Shown piece after piece: positions 38,353 to 47,819 of a stretch of DNA of 64,000 nt; positions within the stretch are counted from its first letter, which is position 1; every line of letters begins with the position of its first letter. A model generated the notes under the pieces. The model ran no database searches and was not told where the DNA came from. It was given only the letters and a program-made list of their open reading frames with translations. The DNA is from Methylococcales symbiont of Iophon sp. n. MRB-2018 (GTDB lineage Bacteria; Pseudomonadota; Gammaproteobacteria; Methylococcales; Methylomonadaceae). The translations under genes were made by a program, and so were the position numbers. The stretch is from assembly GCA_003666325.1 (NCBI GenBank), contig QPIL01000121.1:30380-94379 (forward strand). The letters run 5' to 3'.

Positions 38353-40889
38353 TACACTTCCTCCGCTATTTTTAAATGCTTTTGTTCTTCAGAATTTGCA
38401 GGACGAATTTGTCCACGTTCTTCTACAAAGACAACATTTTGATCGTGTTTATCGCTGTTCACAAAATGACGGAACCGTTTTAAGTTAGATTCATCTTCAA
38501 TAGTGGTTTTCCATTCACACTGATAAGTATCAATGACATGCTGCATTTGAGCTTCTAGTTTGTCGCAAATATTCAGTTTATCCTCTATCACAATTGATTT
38601 AAGATAATCTAAGCCACCTTCCATGTTTTCCATCCATATAGATGTTCTTTGCATTCTATCGGCTGAACGCACATAAAAAACCAGTATTCTATCAATGTAT
38701 TTAATTAAGGTTTCTTTATCCAGATTGGTTGCAAACAAATCTCCATGCCTTGGTTTCATACCGCCATTACCACAAACATATAAATTCCAGCCGCTTTCTG
38801 TGGCAATAACACCAATATCTTTACTTTGTGCTTCAGCACATTCTCGTGTGCATCCAGACACAGCGAATTTAATCTTATGCGGTGCTCTCAATCCCTTGTA
38901 TCTATTTTCCAAGGCAACAGCCAGACTGATGCTGTCATCAGCACCGTATCGACACCAAGTGCTTCCCACACAGGATTTTACTGTTCTTAATGATTTACCA
39001 TAAGCGTGCCCAGATTCAAACCCTGCATCAATTAACTCCTTCCATATTAAGGGTAATTGATCCACTCTAGCACCAAACATATCAATACGTTGTCCACCTG
39101 TCACCTTAGTATATAACTTATATTTTTTAGCCACTTGCCCTAAAGCAATTAACATATCTGGAGAGACCTCGCCTCCTGTCATTCTAGGCACGACTGAATA
39201 TGTACCGTCTTTTTGCATATTAGCTAAAAAGGTATCATTAGTATCTTGTAAGCTAATATGATTTTTTTCAAGCACATATTCATTCCAATATGATGCTAAA
39301 ATTGATCCTACAGCCTGCCTGCATATTTCACATCCCCGACCACTGCCATGATGTTCAATTAAATCGTCAAAAGTTTTAATATCTTCGACCATAACAATAT
39401 TGTATAAATCACGCCGAGTATGAGAAAAATGTTCACAAAGATCCGTATTAACGGCGATTCCTGCACTTTCAAGTTCACTATCCAGTACCGATTTTAATAA
39501 TGGCAAACAGCCTCCACATCCAGTTGCCGCTTTAGTTTCACTTTTTAAAGCAGCAATAGTCATGCAGCCCGACTCAATAGCAGAACAAATCTGTCCTTTA
39601 GTAACATCAAAGCAAGAACAAATTTGTGCTGTAGCAGGTAAAGCATCAGAACCCAGCCCCACAGACTCATCTGAGCGATGAGGTAGTATCAAAGCATCAG
39701 GGTTTTCAGGTAAATCTATCTCATTCAAACAATATTGCAGTAAAGTTCCATAACCTGATGCTTCCCCCACTAATACCGCACCTAATAGTTTTTTTCCATT
39801 TTCACTCACCACCAAGCGCTTATAAATACCTTCAACCTCATTTTGATAGCTATAAACTAATGCCCCCTTCGTGGTCGCATGTGCATCACCAATACTGGCA
39901 ACATCAACACCATTTAATTTTAATTTAGTACTCATATCGGCACCAGTAAAGCTAGCAACCTCACCCGACAAGTCTGAAATAACCGTTCTACCCATAGCAT
40001 AGCCAGGAGCAACCAAACCAAAAATTTGTTCATTCCAAACTGCACATTCACCTATCGCGTAGACATCAGGGTCAGAAGTTTTACATTGATTATTAATCGC
40101 TATTCCTCCTCTAGTGCCTAATTTTAGACCGCACGCCCGGGCTATTTCATCACGAGGTCGGATGCCTGTAGAAAAAACAATCAGATCAGTTTCTAATTCC
40201 TCACCATCTGCAAAAATCATTTTATTTTTGCATTTCTCACCTTCTATAATTTCCAAGGTATTTTTATTTGGTAAAACACAAATCCCTAGCGCTTCAATTT
40301 TATTAGCCAACATCTTTGCTCCGCCATCATCAAGCTGAGCCGACATTAACCGAGGAGAAAACTGAATCACATTTGTTTTAAGACCTAAGTCTTGCAGTGC
40401 TTTTGCAGCTTCCAAACCTAATAAACCACCACCGACCACTGAGCCTATTTTTGCTGTTTTGGCTGCTGATGTAATAGCTTCCAAATCTTCAATGGTTCTA
40501 TATACCATACAGTTTTCACGATCATTCCCAGGAATCGGAGGTACAAAAGGAAATGACCCAGTTGCCAATACTAATTTGTCATAGCTAATAGAAATTCCTT
40601 TCTTAGATAAAACTGTCTTTTCTTTTAAATCAATCGTTTCTGCTTTATCACCTAAATGAAGCGTAATATTATTGGTTTCAAAAAAACCCTCCTCAACCAT
40701 CGAAAGATCTTCTGCACTTTTACCTGAAAAATACTCAGTTAAACGCACACGATCATAAGCAACTCGGGGTTCCTCGCAAAAAGTAATCACAGCATATTGA
40801 TCTTTGATTTTACTAGCCATCAAGTCAGATAAAAATGTCTGTCCAACCATGCCATTACCGATAACAACTAGCGTTTGTTTTTTACTCAT
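38352..40889 (-). CDS. nirB: Nitrite reductase large subunit NirB
   Basis: Reduces nitrite to ammonium with NADH for nitrogen assimilation. The N-terminal half is an FAD/NAD oxidoreductase (LVVIGNGMVGQTFL, VVGGGLLGLEAAKAL, DVYAIGECA). A BFD-like [2Fe-2S] domain follows (CSCFDVTKGQI, TGCGGCLPLL). The C-terminal half holds the siroheme/[4Fe-4S] site (CVGSTWCRYG, AVSGCTRECAEAQ, LYVCGNGG). I chose ATG 40889 rather than TTG 40895; 845 residues, normal. First gene of nirB-nirD-phzF. Confidence 0.95.
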   Translation of the reverse strand: MSKKQTLVVIGNGMVGQTFLSDLMASKIKDQYAVITFCEEPRVAYDRVRLTEYFSGKSAEDLSMVEEGFFETNNITLHLGDKAETIDLKEKTVLSKKGISISYDKLVLATGSFPFVPPIPGNDRENCMVYRTIEDLEAITSAAKTAKIGSVVGGGLLGLEAAKALQDLGLKTNVIQFSPRLMSAQLDDGGAKMLANKIEALGICVLPNKNTLEIIEGEKCKNKMIFADGEELETDLIVFSTGIRPRDEIARACGLKLGTRGGIAINNQCKTSDPDVYAIGECAVWNEQIFGLVAPGYAMGRTVISDLSGEVASFTGADMSTKLKLNGVDVASIGDAHATTKGALVYSYQNEVEGIYKRLVVSENGKKLLGAVLVGEASGYGTLLQYCLNEIDLPENPDALILPHRSDESVGLGSDALPATAQICSCFDVTKGQICSAIESGCMTIAALKSETKAATGCGGCLPLLKSVLDSELESAGIAVNTDLCEHFSHTRRDLYNIVMVEDIKTFDDLIEHHGSGRGCEICRQAVGSILASYWNEYVLEKNHISLQDTNDTFLANMQKDGTYSVVPRMTGGEVSPDMLIALGQVAKKYKLYTKVTGGQRIDMFGARVDQLPLIWKELIDAGFESGHAYGKSLRTVKSCVGSTWCRYGADDSISLAVALENRYKGLRAPHKIKFAVSGCTRECAEAQSKDIGVIATESGWNLYVCGNGGMKPRHGDLFATNLDKETLIKYIDRILVFYVRSADRMQRTSIWMENMEGGLDYLKSIVIEDKLNICDKLEAQMQHVIDTYQCEWKTTIEDESNLKRFRHFVNSDKHDQNVVFVEERGQIRPANSEEQKHLKIAEEV

Positions 40890-41032
40890 TTCCAATTAAT
40901 AATCCTTAAATTACAAACTCTTAAAATTCTACACAAAGCATAAATTATGCCAATATTATTTGATGGTATCACAGTATCTGCAATATGCTAATTAACAAGA
41001 AAAATCACAACAAAGCTGAGGGTATACCATTT

Positions 41033-41092
41033 TCAAGAATAAATGGTGTTATATAGTGCCTATTTTTGTGCCTTGTGTGTTTATAAAATCCA
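41033..41092 (+). repeat. Dispersed 60-bp repeat
   Basis: TTTTCAAGAATAAATGGTGT through TGTGTGTTTATAAAA matches 51270-51330 with few changes. It lies between nirB and repeat B copy 2. The rest of 40896-41094 has no gene. Confidence 0.6.
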
Positions 41093-41094
41093 AG

Positions 41095-41437
41095 TTTACT
41101 TAGTCAACCCTTAAAAAAACACAACCATCTTATTTATAACAATAAATTAAACAAAAACCATAAACAAAACAAGCAGTATTTGGTAAAATAACGCCTATTT
41201 CTTGGTCGTTTTTCTGATAAAACATACTAACAAAATCAACCCCAAACAGAGCAACTAAACCTCTTTCATTCAGAGTTATTTGTTGAATAGGGTATAAGAT
41301 CCGCTTCACTCCCTCCGCCATTCCTGCATGTTCTAAGCAGGAATCCAAGTGTTTAAAACTAGATTCCCGATAACAGACTTCGGGAATGACGTGTGGTAAC
41401 AGAGGTTCCAGTTACTTTAGTTCTGGTGCGTGGAACG
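41095..41437 (-). repeat. Repeat B copy 2 (complete, inverted)
   Basis: Longest copy of repeat B. On the minus strand it runs from GGTGCGTTCCACGCACC through GGAACCTCTGTTACC, TCCCGAAGTCTG and TATACCCTATTCAACAAATA to TTAAGGGTTGACT. The 72-codon frame inside it (41130-41348) is not conserved in the other copies and is not taken as a gene. Two heptamers (GACTAAG GACTAAA) head it at 41446-41462. Confidence 0.82.
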
Positions 41438-41456
41438 CACCCTACTTCTTTAGTCC

Positions 41457-42416
41457 TTAGTCTTTTTTAATAGTAACACTTCCTCCACAATTCTTAACAC
41501 TCGTTACCACAAATTTAAGATGCTTAAAATGAGAAAATCTTTGCTCCATTTCAGCAAGCAGATGATTCGCTTTTTGCTTATTATCAACAGCACAAAAACC
41601 CGTTGGTCCCCATGAGGTTTGACCAATGGCAACACAACCTTGTAGTTTTAACCATTGCATGACTTCTGCTATTTTAGCACTGCTAAAAATACCGCCTTGT
41701 ACAGGGGCAAAATGTTCACCCACTGAGCGCTGTATTTGGGTAATAACATCCCCAAATAAATTGATATTCTGCTCTGCAACTGCTGGCAACCCTTGTAGTA
41801 ATAATAGATAGCATAACCTTGCTGCTTCTTCAGCAGGGAAAACAGCCAATTCCTTGAATGCGTTAATTTCTTGTACACCGTGCAGACCTTGATAATTTTC
41901 ATCAAAAACCAAAATAAAACGCCAGTCATGAGGAATATCCATACGCGAAATCACCGGTGGCGTTTTGGTCAAAGCCCCCCTGCCACCATCAACCACCAAG
42001 CCACCTTGCTCAAAAACACCAATACCGATACCCGAACGCATACCCCTATCGGTTAGTTCTGCTACTTCACGGATACTCAAATCCAGTTGATAAAATGTAT
42101 TTAAGGCAGAACCAATCGCCAAAGCCATTTGTGTCCCCGAACCTAAACCCACATGTTCTGGAATTGCCGTTTCAATATCAAGGTGTAATTGATCAGATAC
42201 ATTTAATTTTTGAGATAAAAACCGAATGCACTTTTCAGCTCTTTTAGCAGATGCCCCTGTCACCTGTAATTGACTTGAATGACTGACAGAAAGTCGAGTC
42301 GCTATTTCCTTTAAGGCAACACCTATACTGCCAAAATTACGACCTAATGAGCCACTTAAATCAATGAAACCCATGTGTAATCTTGCGGGTGCAATAACAA
42401 AAACTTTTTTATTCAC
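41457..42416 (-). CDS. Beta-ribofuranosylaminobenzene 5'-phosphate synthase
   Basis: A GHMP-kinase-fold enzyme (319 residues) that condenses PRPP with 4-hydroxybenzoate/p-aminobenzoate in the first step of (tetrahydro)methanopterin synthesis. Visible: APARLHMGFIDLSGSLGRN, the glycine-rich PEHVGLGSGTQMALAIGSAL, RSGIGIGVFEQGGLVVDGGR and GQTSWGPTGFCAVD. Among bacteria this gene marks the H4MPT C1 pathway, in agreement with the mtd pair at 12001. Its stop codon lies in the first heptamer of repeat B copy 2. Confidence 0.92.
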   Translation of the reverse strand: MNKKVFVIAPARLHMGFIDLSGSLGRNFGSIGVALKEIATRLSVSHSSQLQVTGASAKRAEKCIRFLSQKLNVSDQLHLDIETAIPEHVGLGSGTQMALAIGSALNTFYQLDLSIREVAELTDRGMRSGIGIGVFEQGGLVVDGGRGALTKTPPVISRMDIPHDWRFILVFDENYQGLHGVQEINAFKELAVFPAEEAARLCYLLLLQGLPAVAEQNINLFGDVITQIQRSVGEHFAPVQGGIFSSAKIAEVMQWLKLQGCVAIGQTSWGPTGFCAVDNKQKANHLLAEMEQRFSHFKHLKFVVTSVKNCGGSVTIKKD

Positions 42417-42836
42417 AGAGAATTTAATGCAATTTAGAATTTAACCGAGAATGGTACCGTAATAGCTGGAGTGATAGCAAAGGCGCACTTCACTATAAAA
42501 GGGAACAAGGCCTAATATATCTCCACAAATAATATCAAAAAACATCAATATAACAAATAACATATCTCTAAAACTGCCTACGGGGTACTAAAATCAGGAA
42601 ACCCATTTGCTGTGAATTATCAAAACTAAGTCAAGTCGATTTAAGATTGCCTTTCAAGACAACATCGGACTCTTTATTTTTTTTCAATTTCCAATTTCTC
42701 GTTTTCAATTTTTAGAAGTTTGTGTAGTAGAAAGTGGGATTGTTTGGTTTAGTTATTTTTTGAATATGGTATAAAACTAGAAAAAAATCTATCCCTTTTT
42801 TATCCGTTCCAAAGTTATACTGAGGTCTCTTAAGGG
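42417..42836. other. Repeat-filled gap between RFAP synthase and fccB
   Basis: No gene. It holds a heptamer-like stretch on the minus strand (GAAAACG AGAAATT GGAAATT, about 42683-42707), the right half of repeat C/D (42713-42773) and a MITE-A right-end fragment (42777-42829, ending ACTGAGGTCTC) that stops 7 bp before the fccB stop codon. Confidence 0.65.
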
Positions 42837-44144
42837 CTATAAAAAACTATCCTTAATAATACTGTCATACCAATGACGAGCGTACTTCGATTCAAGATAT
42901 AACGCTTTTTGGTCTGATTTTACTGTTACCCCCCCTGCCCCTTTAACTTTAGTGACCACTCTATCCTTATTTAATTTGTATACCATTGCCACTGAAATAC
43001 CATGTTCAGGGGTTATCAAGCTATAACAGGTATTGATCCATACTGGCTCAAGCAAGGCTTGATTAGTTAAACTGCTAATCACCGCAAAAGCACACACCTT
43101 AGCTTCTGAACTTGCGGCAAAAGCTGACTTTGGTAATGGACTCTGAATGGATGCATCACCAATCACATGAATATCGGGATACAAAGTTGATTCACAAGTT
43201 TGATGATCAACGGGACACCAACCACTTTCATCACTAAGGCCTGATTTTTCAGCTATTTTCCCCGCTTTTTGCGCAGGAATTATATTTAATACATCGGCTT
43301 TATATTGGTCACCAAAATCTGTCTCGACCCTTTTATTTTTAGCATCAAGGCGTATCACTGGGTTATCGGGTATAGATACCCAATCAATCATACTGTTATC
43401 AGTACCATAGCCATAATGTTTTTTCCAACCCTCGATAAATAAACTTTGCTTAGAAAATTGACTCTTAGGGTCAAGAATTAATATTTTTGAATTAGGCTTA
43501 TGCTTTTTTAGATAATAAGCCATCATACTGGCTCGTTCGTAAGGGCCAGGAGGACATCTAAAAGGATTGGGAGGGGCACAAATAACAACGGTGCCACCAT
43601 TTGGCATGGCATGTAATTGTTTATTTAAAATAGCGGTTTGTTCACCCGCTTTCCAAGCATGGGGAATACTGTTTGCTATATTTTTATTATAGCCATCAAT
43701 CGTTTCCCAGCGAAAATCTATTCCTGGAGAAACAATTAGACGATCATACTGCAAACGATGACCGTTTGATAAAAAAACACTATGTTTTACGGGATCAATA
43801 GCGCTCACGCTATCATTAACAAATGTGATTTCATATTTTTTGCTTAATGTAGCATAAGTTATTGTCAACGCCTCTATTGTCTGAATGCCAGCAAACACCC
43901 AATTACTTCCAGGACAACTCACATAATGTCTGGATGGTTCTATTAAGGTAATTTTAATATTGCTATCAAGTTTGCGTAAATATTTTGCTGCTGTGGCACC
44001 CCCAAAGCCACCGCCAATGATGACAACATCTGGAGCTGAACGGGTAATGATATTAACTGGTTTACAAGCATTTATAAGTAACCCAGCCGATGATGCCAGA
44101 CTCGCTTTACAAAAACTTCTTCTGGAAATCATTCTAATCATCAC
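42837..44144 (-). CDS. fccB: Flavocytochrome c sulfide dehydrogenase, flavoprotein subunit
   Basis: A periplasmic FAD protein that oxidises sulfide and passes electrons to its cytochrome partner. A Tat-type signal ([17 protein letters not shown]) is followed by the FAD site [46 protein letters not shown] and [18 protein letters not shown]. The redox cysteines are in YVSCPGSN and RCPPGPYE. 435 residues, typical of FccB/SoxF. It overlaps the cytochrome gene by 11 bp. Likely used for sulfide detoxification or as an electron source. Confidence 0.88.
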   Translation of the reverse strand: MMIRMISRRSFCKASLASSAGLLINACKPVNIITRSAPDVVIIGGGFGGATAAKYLRKLDSNIKITLIEPSRHYVSCPGSNWVFAGIQTIEALTITYATLSKKYEITFVNDSVSAIDPVKHSVFLSNGHRLQYDRLIVSPGIDFRWETIDGYNKNIANSIPHAWKAGEQTAILNKQLHAMPNGGTVVICAPPNPFRCPPGPYERASMMAYYLKKHKPNSKILILDPKSQFSKQSLFIEGWKKHYGYGTDNSMIDWVSIPDNPVIRLDAKNKRVETDFGDQYKADVLNIIPAQKAGKIAEKSGLSDESGWCPVDHQTCESTLYPDIHVIGDASIQSPLPKSAFAASSEAKVCAFAVISSLTNQALLEPVWINTCYSLITPEHGISVAMVYKLNKDRVVTKVKGAGGVTVKSDQKALYLESKYARHWYDSIIKDSFL

Positions 44145-44451
44145 CTTTCAGTTGACTAAAATACAAAGCTAGTTTTTTTAATTCAGTATCGGTAAAACCT
44201 TTACTGATACGCCCCATAATTGAAGAAAATCTTTTGTCGTATTTAAAGTCAAGTAATGACTTTTCTAATTTATTAGCGTCTTGTCCCTTGAGTATCATCC
44301 TATCAGGTCTCGTTAATGGTCTATCACTACTATGACAAGTATTACAGGAATAACTCATAACTTTGGCAGAAACATCCTTAGCAAAAACAGGGGCTGATAA
44401 GCAAACAGTGACTACAAACAAAATACAGTTTGATATTGATTTTTTAATCAT
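44134..44451 (-). CDS. Cytochrome c subunit of sulfide dehydrogenase (FccA-like)
   Basis: A small monohaem class I cytochrome c. Signal peptide about residues 1-24 (VFA/KDV). Haem site CNTCH near residue 37, candidate axial Met in SIMGRIS. 105 residues from ATG 44451. A longer reading from 44469 would add MLRSQI encoded by the inserted MITE-A end, so I reject it. The MITE terminus ends 5 bp before this ATG and its GAGG could serve as the ribosome binding site. Co-transcribed with fccB. Confidence 0.85.
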   Translation of the reverse strand: MIKKSISNCILFVVTVCLSAPVFAKDVSAKVMSYSCNTCHSSDRPLTRPDRMILKGQDANKLEKSLLDFKYDKRFSSIMGRISKGFTDTELKKLALYFSQLKGDD

Positions 44452-44456
44452 AATCT

Positions 44457-44524
44457 GAGACCTCAGCATAACCCATGAACGGATAAAAAAGGCTAGAATT
44501 TTTCCATCTTTCAGTCAAAATATG
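44457..44524 (+). repeat. MITE-A left-half fragment at the fccA start
   Basis: GAGACCTCAGCATAACCCAT through ATCTTTCAGTCAAAATAT, about 68 bp of the left arm; the right arm is missing. It forms the sequence directly upstream of the cytochrome start codon. Confidence 0.8.
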
Positions 44525-44554
44525 GGGGATATTTTACTACATGGGTAACAGGCA

Positions 44555-44592
44555 ATAAAAAAGGCCTCTAGCAAAAACGCTACAGGCCTTTA
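44555..44592 (-). terminator. Intrinsic terminator of tRNA-Thr
   Basis: On the minus strand AAAGGCCTGTAGC pairs with GCTAGAGGCCTTT (loop about 7 nt) and is followed by a run of T. It starts 6 bp past the encoded CCA of the tRNA. Confidence 0.85.
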
Positions 44593-44597
44593 GAATA

Positions 44598-44673
44598 TGG
44601 AGCTGATGATGGGAATCGAACCCGCGACCGGTTGATTACAAATCAACTGCTCTACCAACTGAGCTACATCAGC
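44598..44673 (-). tRNA. tRNA-Thr (anticodon UGU)
   Basis: Acceptor GCTGATG/CATCAGC, D-arm AGCTCAGTTGGTAGAGC, anticodon stem GTTGA/TCAAC around loop TTTGTAA (anticodon TGT), T-arm GCGGGTTCGATTCCC-like, discriminator T and encoded CCA (44598-44600). 76 nt. Stand-alone gene with its own terminator. Confidence 0.96.
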
Positions 44674-44719
44674 AATGTTAAGTTGCTCATTATACAATTA
44701 TTTTTATCACTGTCTAGTG

Positions 44720-46852
44720 CTATCTTGCCTTTCTTTGCTTGGGTTTTGACTTTCTTTTACTGCTTTTAATAGCTGTTGTATATTTTGTCTTAAATTTTTG
44801 GGATTTAGCCGTTTTTACTGTTTCTGTACCTTTGGGTTGAAACCAGGGAATTAAGTGTTTTTTGCCATTCCCGATTAAATCTGTCCGGCCCATTTTTGCT
44901 AATGCTTCTCTCAACAATGGCCAGTTTTTTGGGTCGTGATAACGTAAAAAAGCTTTATGCAGACGGCGTTGTTTTATCCCTTTAGGGATTGGGATAGCAT
45001 CGGCTTTTCTACTGACTTTTTGCAAAGTATCTTTACCTGAGTGATACATTGCAGTGGCTATAGACATAGGCGATGGTAAAAAGGCTTGTACTTGGTCTGC
45101 TCTAAAACTATGACTTTTTAGCCATATCGCTAAATTCAGCATATCAGTGTCTTTAGTCCCTGGATGGGCAGCAATGAAGTAAGGGATTAAATATTGCTCT
45201 TTGCCCACTTCTTTAGAGAATTTTTCAAACATTTGTTTGAAACGGTCATAGCTACCCATCCCTGGTTTCATCATTTTAGATAAAGGCCCGTTTTCTGTAT
45301 GTTCGGGGGCTATTTTTAAATAACCACCGACATGATGTTGTACCAATTCTTTAACATATTCTGGCGATTCTACTGCTAAGTCATAGCGCAAACCTGAGGC
45401 AATAAATATTTTTTTAATACCTGGTAGTTTTCTGGCTCTACGATAGAGTTTTATGAGTGATGAATGATTGGTATCTAAGTTAGGGCAAATACTTGGAAAT
45501 ACGCAGGAAGGCAATCTGCAAGCAGATTCTATTTTTTTATCTTTACAGGCGAGGCGATACATATTAGCTGTAGGGCCGCCCAGATCAGAAATATGTCCAG
45601 TGAAATTGGGTGAGGTATCACGAATGGCTTCAATTTCTTTGATAATAGAATCTTCTGATCGACTCTGAATAATACGCCCCTCATGTTCTGTTATGGAACA
45701 AAAAGTACAGCCTCCAAAACAGCCACGCATGATGTTGACTGAATGCTGGATCATTACAAACGCTGGAATGTTAGCATCACCGTATTGTGTATGGGGTAAA
45801 CGCGAATAAGGGCGATCAAATACAGCGTCCATTTCTTTCGTCGTTAATGGAATCGGCGGTGGATTGATCCAGATTTGTCGCGAGCCATGTTTTTGTATTA
45901 AAGGCCGTGCATTCCCTGGGTTAGTTTCTCCATGCATGACTCTTGAGGCGTGAGCGTATAAAACAGGGTCGTCTTTAACGTCTTCAAAATCGGGCAATCG
46001 AATAACAGTTTGTGAACGCTGTTTATTGGGTATACTTCGGCTAAATTGCACCACTTTTTCAGTGCCTGACTGCGTTGGTTTTTTATCGCAAGCAGGTTCT
46101 TCTTGATAAGGGTTTAACGGTGGATTAATGCTGCCTGGTTTGTCAATGGAGGTCGATACTTTTTCTGTCCAGCCTGCTGGTATTTGTTTGACATAATGAA
46201 CGGTACCGCGAATACCTTTTAGTTCTGAAACTGCTTCACCTTGTGCTAGGCGATGGGCGATTTCTACAATTTGTCTTTCTGCATTGCCATAAACAAGCAA
46301 ATCAGCCTTAGAATCCATTAACACCGATTTTCGTACTTTATCTGACCAGTAATCATAATGCGCTATACGTCTTAAACTAGCCTCAATACCGCCAATTATC
46401 AGTGCTACATTTTTATAAGCTTCACGGCAACGGTGAGAATACACATTAACTGCACGGTCTGGACGTTTGCCCCCTGCCCCATTTGCCGTATAGGCATCAT
46501 TGGATCGTATTTTTTTATCTGAAGTGTAACGATTGACCATGGAATCCATATTGCCACTGGTTACCCCAAAAAACAGATTAGGTTTGCCTAGTGCTTTAAA
46601 ATCTTCTGCACTTTGCCAGTCGGGCTGAGAAATAATGCCAACCCTAAAACCTTGGGCTTCCAATGTTCTGCCAATCACTGCCATACCAAAACTGGGGTGA
46701 TCAACATAAGCATCCCCTGTAACCAAAATAATATCGCAAGAATCCCAGCCTAATTGATCCATTTCATCTCGGCTCATAGGCAATTCTGGGGCTATGCCAA
46801 ATCGTTGAGCCCAATATTTTTTATAGCCAAAAAGTTCAGTTGCAGTTTGCAT
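44720..46852 (-). CDS. YgiQ-family radical SAM protein
   Basis: 710 residues. The radical SAM cluster motif is [18 protein letters not shown] (C-x3-C-x2-C) in the middle of the protein, after a cobalamin-binding-like N-terminal UPF0313 domain ([23 protein letters not shown]). Later motifs [15 protein letters not shown] and [20 protein letters not shown] are typical of YgiQ. The C terminus is Lys/Arg-rich. The reaction is unknown for this family. Confidence 0.9.
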   Translation of the reverse strand: MQTATELFGYKKYWAQRFGIAPELPMSRDEMDQLGWDSCDIILVTGDAYVDHPSFGMAVIGRTLEAQGFRVGIISQPDWQSAEDFKALGKPNLFFGVTSGNMDSMVNRYTSDKKIRSNDAYTANGAGGKRPDRAVNVYSHRCREAYKNVALIIGGIEASLRRIAHYDYWSDKVRKSVLMDSKADLLVYGNAERQIVEIAHRLAQGEAVSELKGIRGTVHYVKQIPAGWTEKVSTSIDKPGSINPPLNPYQEEPACDKKPTQSGTEKVVQFSRSIPNKQRSQTVIRLPDFEDVKDDPVLYAHASRVMHGETNPGNARPLIQKHGSRQIWINPPPIPLTTKEMDAVFDRPYSRLPHTQYGDANIPAFVMIQHSVNIMRGCFGGCTFCSITEHEGRIIQSRSEDSIIKEIEAIRDTSPNFTGHISDLGGPTANMYRLACKDKKIESACRLPSCVFPSICPNLDTNHSSLIKLYRRARKLPGIKKIFIASGLRYDLAVESPEYVKELVQHHVGGYLKIAPEHTENGPLSKMMKPGMGSYDRFKQMFEKFSKEVGKEQYLIPYFIAAHPGTKDTDMLNLAIWLKSHSFRADQVQAFLPSPMSIATAMYHSGKDTLQKVSRKADAIPIPKGIKQRRLHKAFLRYHDPKNWPLLREALAKMGRTDLIGNGKKHLIPWFQPKGTETVKTAKSQKFKTKYTTAIKSSKRKSKPKQRKAR

Positions 46853-46981
46853 TATTTCTTAAATACTTTATCTAATTTGGTTTATGACTGAATTTGAAGA
46901 ACGCTTGGTAAACTATATTTAAAACCTCCGCAGTTACACAGAATTATTTATAGAGTCGATTATTAACAAGGCAGTATTAGT

Positions 46982-47257
46982 TTATTGGTTTTTTGTTTTT
47001 GCGTAGTTTTCACAGCCTAATTGACTTTCCAAATCACAGGCTTCACCATAATACTCTAAGGCCTTTTGAGTGCTTTGCCTAACGCCTTCGCCTTTGTCAT
47101 ACATAAACCCAAGATTATTACAACCTTCGCCATCATCTAAAGCACAAGCCTTTTGATAGAATTCCACTGCTTTAAAATGATTTTGTTTAACGCCTTCGCC
47201 TTCTGTGTAATACATAGTCCAAAACATCATAGCCAACAATAAAATAAACTTTTTCAT
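46982..47257 (-). CDS. Shrunken Sel1-repeat secreted protein
   Basis: 91 residues: a signal-peptide-like start (MKKFILLLAMMF) runs directly into the end of a Sel1 repeat (WTMYYTEGEGVKQNHFKA). One full Sel1 repeat with paired cysteines (CALDDGEGCNNLGFMYDKGE) and a partial one (CDLESQLGCENY) follow. The Cys pair in each repeat is like Helicobacter Hcp-type Sel1 proteins. Normal relatives have more repeats and a mature domain before the first, so an internal in-frame deletion is likely. Function unknown; probably periplasmic. Confidence 0.7.
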   Translation of the reverse strand: MKKFILLLAMMFWTMYYTEGEGVKQNHFKAVEFYQKACALDDGEGCNNLGFMYDKGEGVRQSTQKALEYYGEACDLESQLGCENYAKTKNQ

Positions 47258-47448
47258 ATAATCTCAATCATTTAAAAAACTAACCATAGTAGCCAATCTT
47301 TCTACCACTATTATAGCGATAGGCTAACCCTTATTGTAATAATTTTACTTCTAAACCAAGCCCATCCACCAAACACCCCTACCACAGTCCTAAAATATTT
47401 ACCTCGTTGGGGTTGAATTCACCTAGGTTTAATTTGCTTGGCATTATA

Positions 47449-47602
47449 CCAATCACCAAAATAAATCACCCACCTAGCATTCATATTTGCACCAACTGCA
47501 CTCATATAAAATTACCGTGTTAGCAACAAGTAGCACGCAAATTTTATATCAACAGTTGGCACAACTATAAACACTATCTGAGCAATTTATTTTGGTGATT
47601 GG
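47449..47602. repeat. MITE-like palindromic element (family 2)
   Basis: Perfect 18-bp terminal inverted repeats CCAATCACCAAAATAAAT (47449-47466) and the complement at 47585-47602. Inner sequences also pair (CCAACTG with CAGTTGG, ATATAAAATT with AATTTTATAT), so the 154 bp can fold as one imperfect hairpin. Sequence unrelated to MITE-A. Single copy in the window. Confidence 0.65.
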
Positions 47603-47604
47603 CA

Positions 47605-47757
47605 TTAGATAATAAGCCAGAAACCATACGCAATTATTGGGTACGCCTAGCAGACAAGTTGCTAACAAGAAATAATCAGTTAGCTATTAAAACGCCTGGC
47701 AATCATCTGTACTCAAAAGAATGGGATAACTGGGTAGCAGTTGGACTAACTCTCTAA
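47605..47757 (+). pseudogene. Orphan coding fragment
   Basis: An open frame directly after the palindromic element reads LDNKPETIRNYWVRLADKLL to SKEWDNWVAVGLTL and ends in TAA at 47755-47757. The composition looks like genuine protein but there is no start codon region, and upstream it is cut by a stop inside the element. I do not recognise the family. Confidence 0.35.
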
Positions 47758-47819
47758 GCAAACTAACGGAGAGTTAAGCATTGCTTAACGATAGAGAATA
47801 GGTATAGTTGATGAACAAC

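Larger units (their letters stand above)
47258..47819. other. Gap before ftsK with a second palindromic element
   Basis: 562 bp without an intact gene. It holds the inverted-repeat element at 47449-47602 and a coding-like tail at 47605-47757. A hairpin AACTCTC/GAGAGTT at about 47749-47775 lies near the ftsK 3' end but lacks a T-run. Confidence 0.5.

Noticed and set aside
41130..41348. 72-codon frame in repeat B copy 2
   Set aside because: The frame is not kept open in the other repeat B copies, and the translation resembles nothing known.
44452..44469. Upstream start for the cytochrome c gene
   Set aside because: The extra residues MLRSQI are encoded by the MITE end; the signal peptide begins at ATG 44451.
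47749..47775. Intrinsic terminator for ftsK
   Set aside because: The hairpin AACTCTC/GAGAGTT has no following T-run on the ftsK strand.
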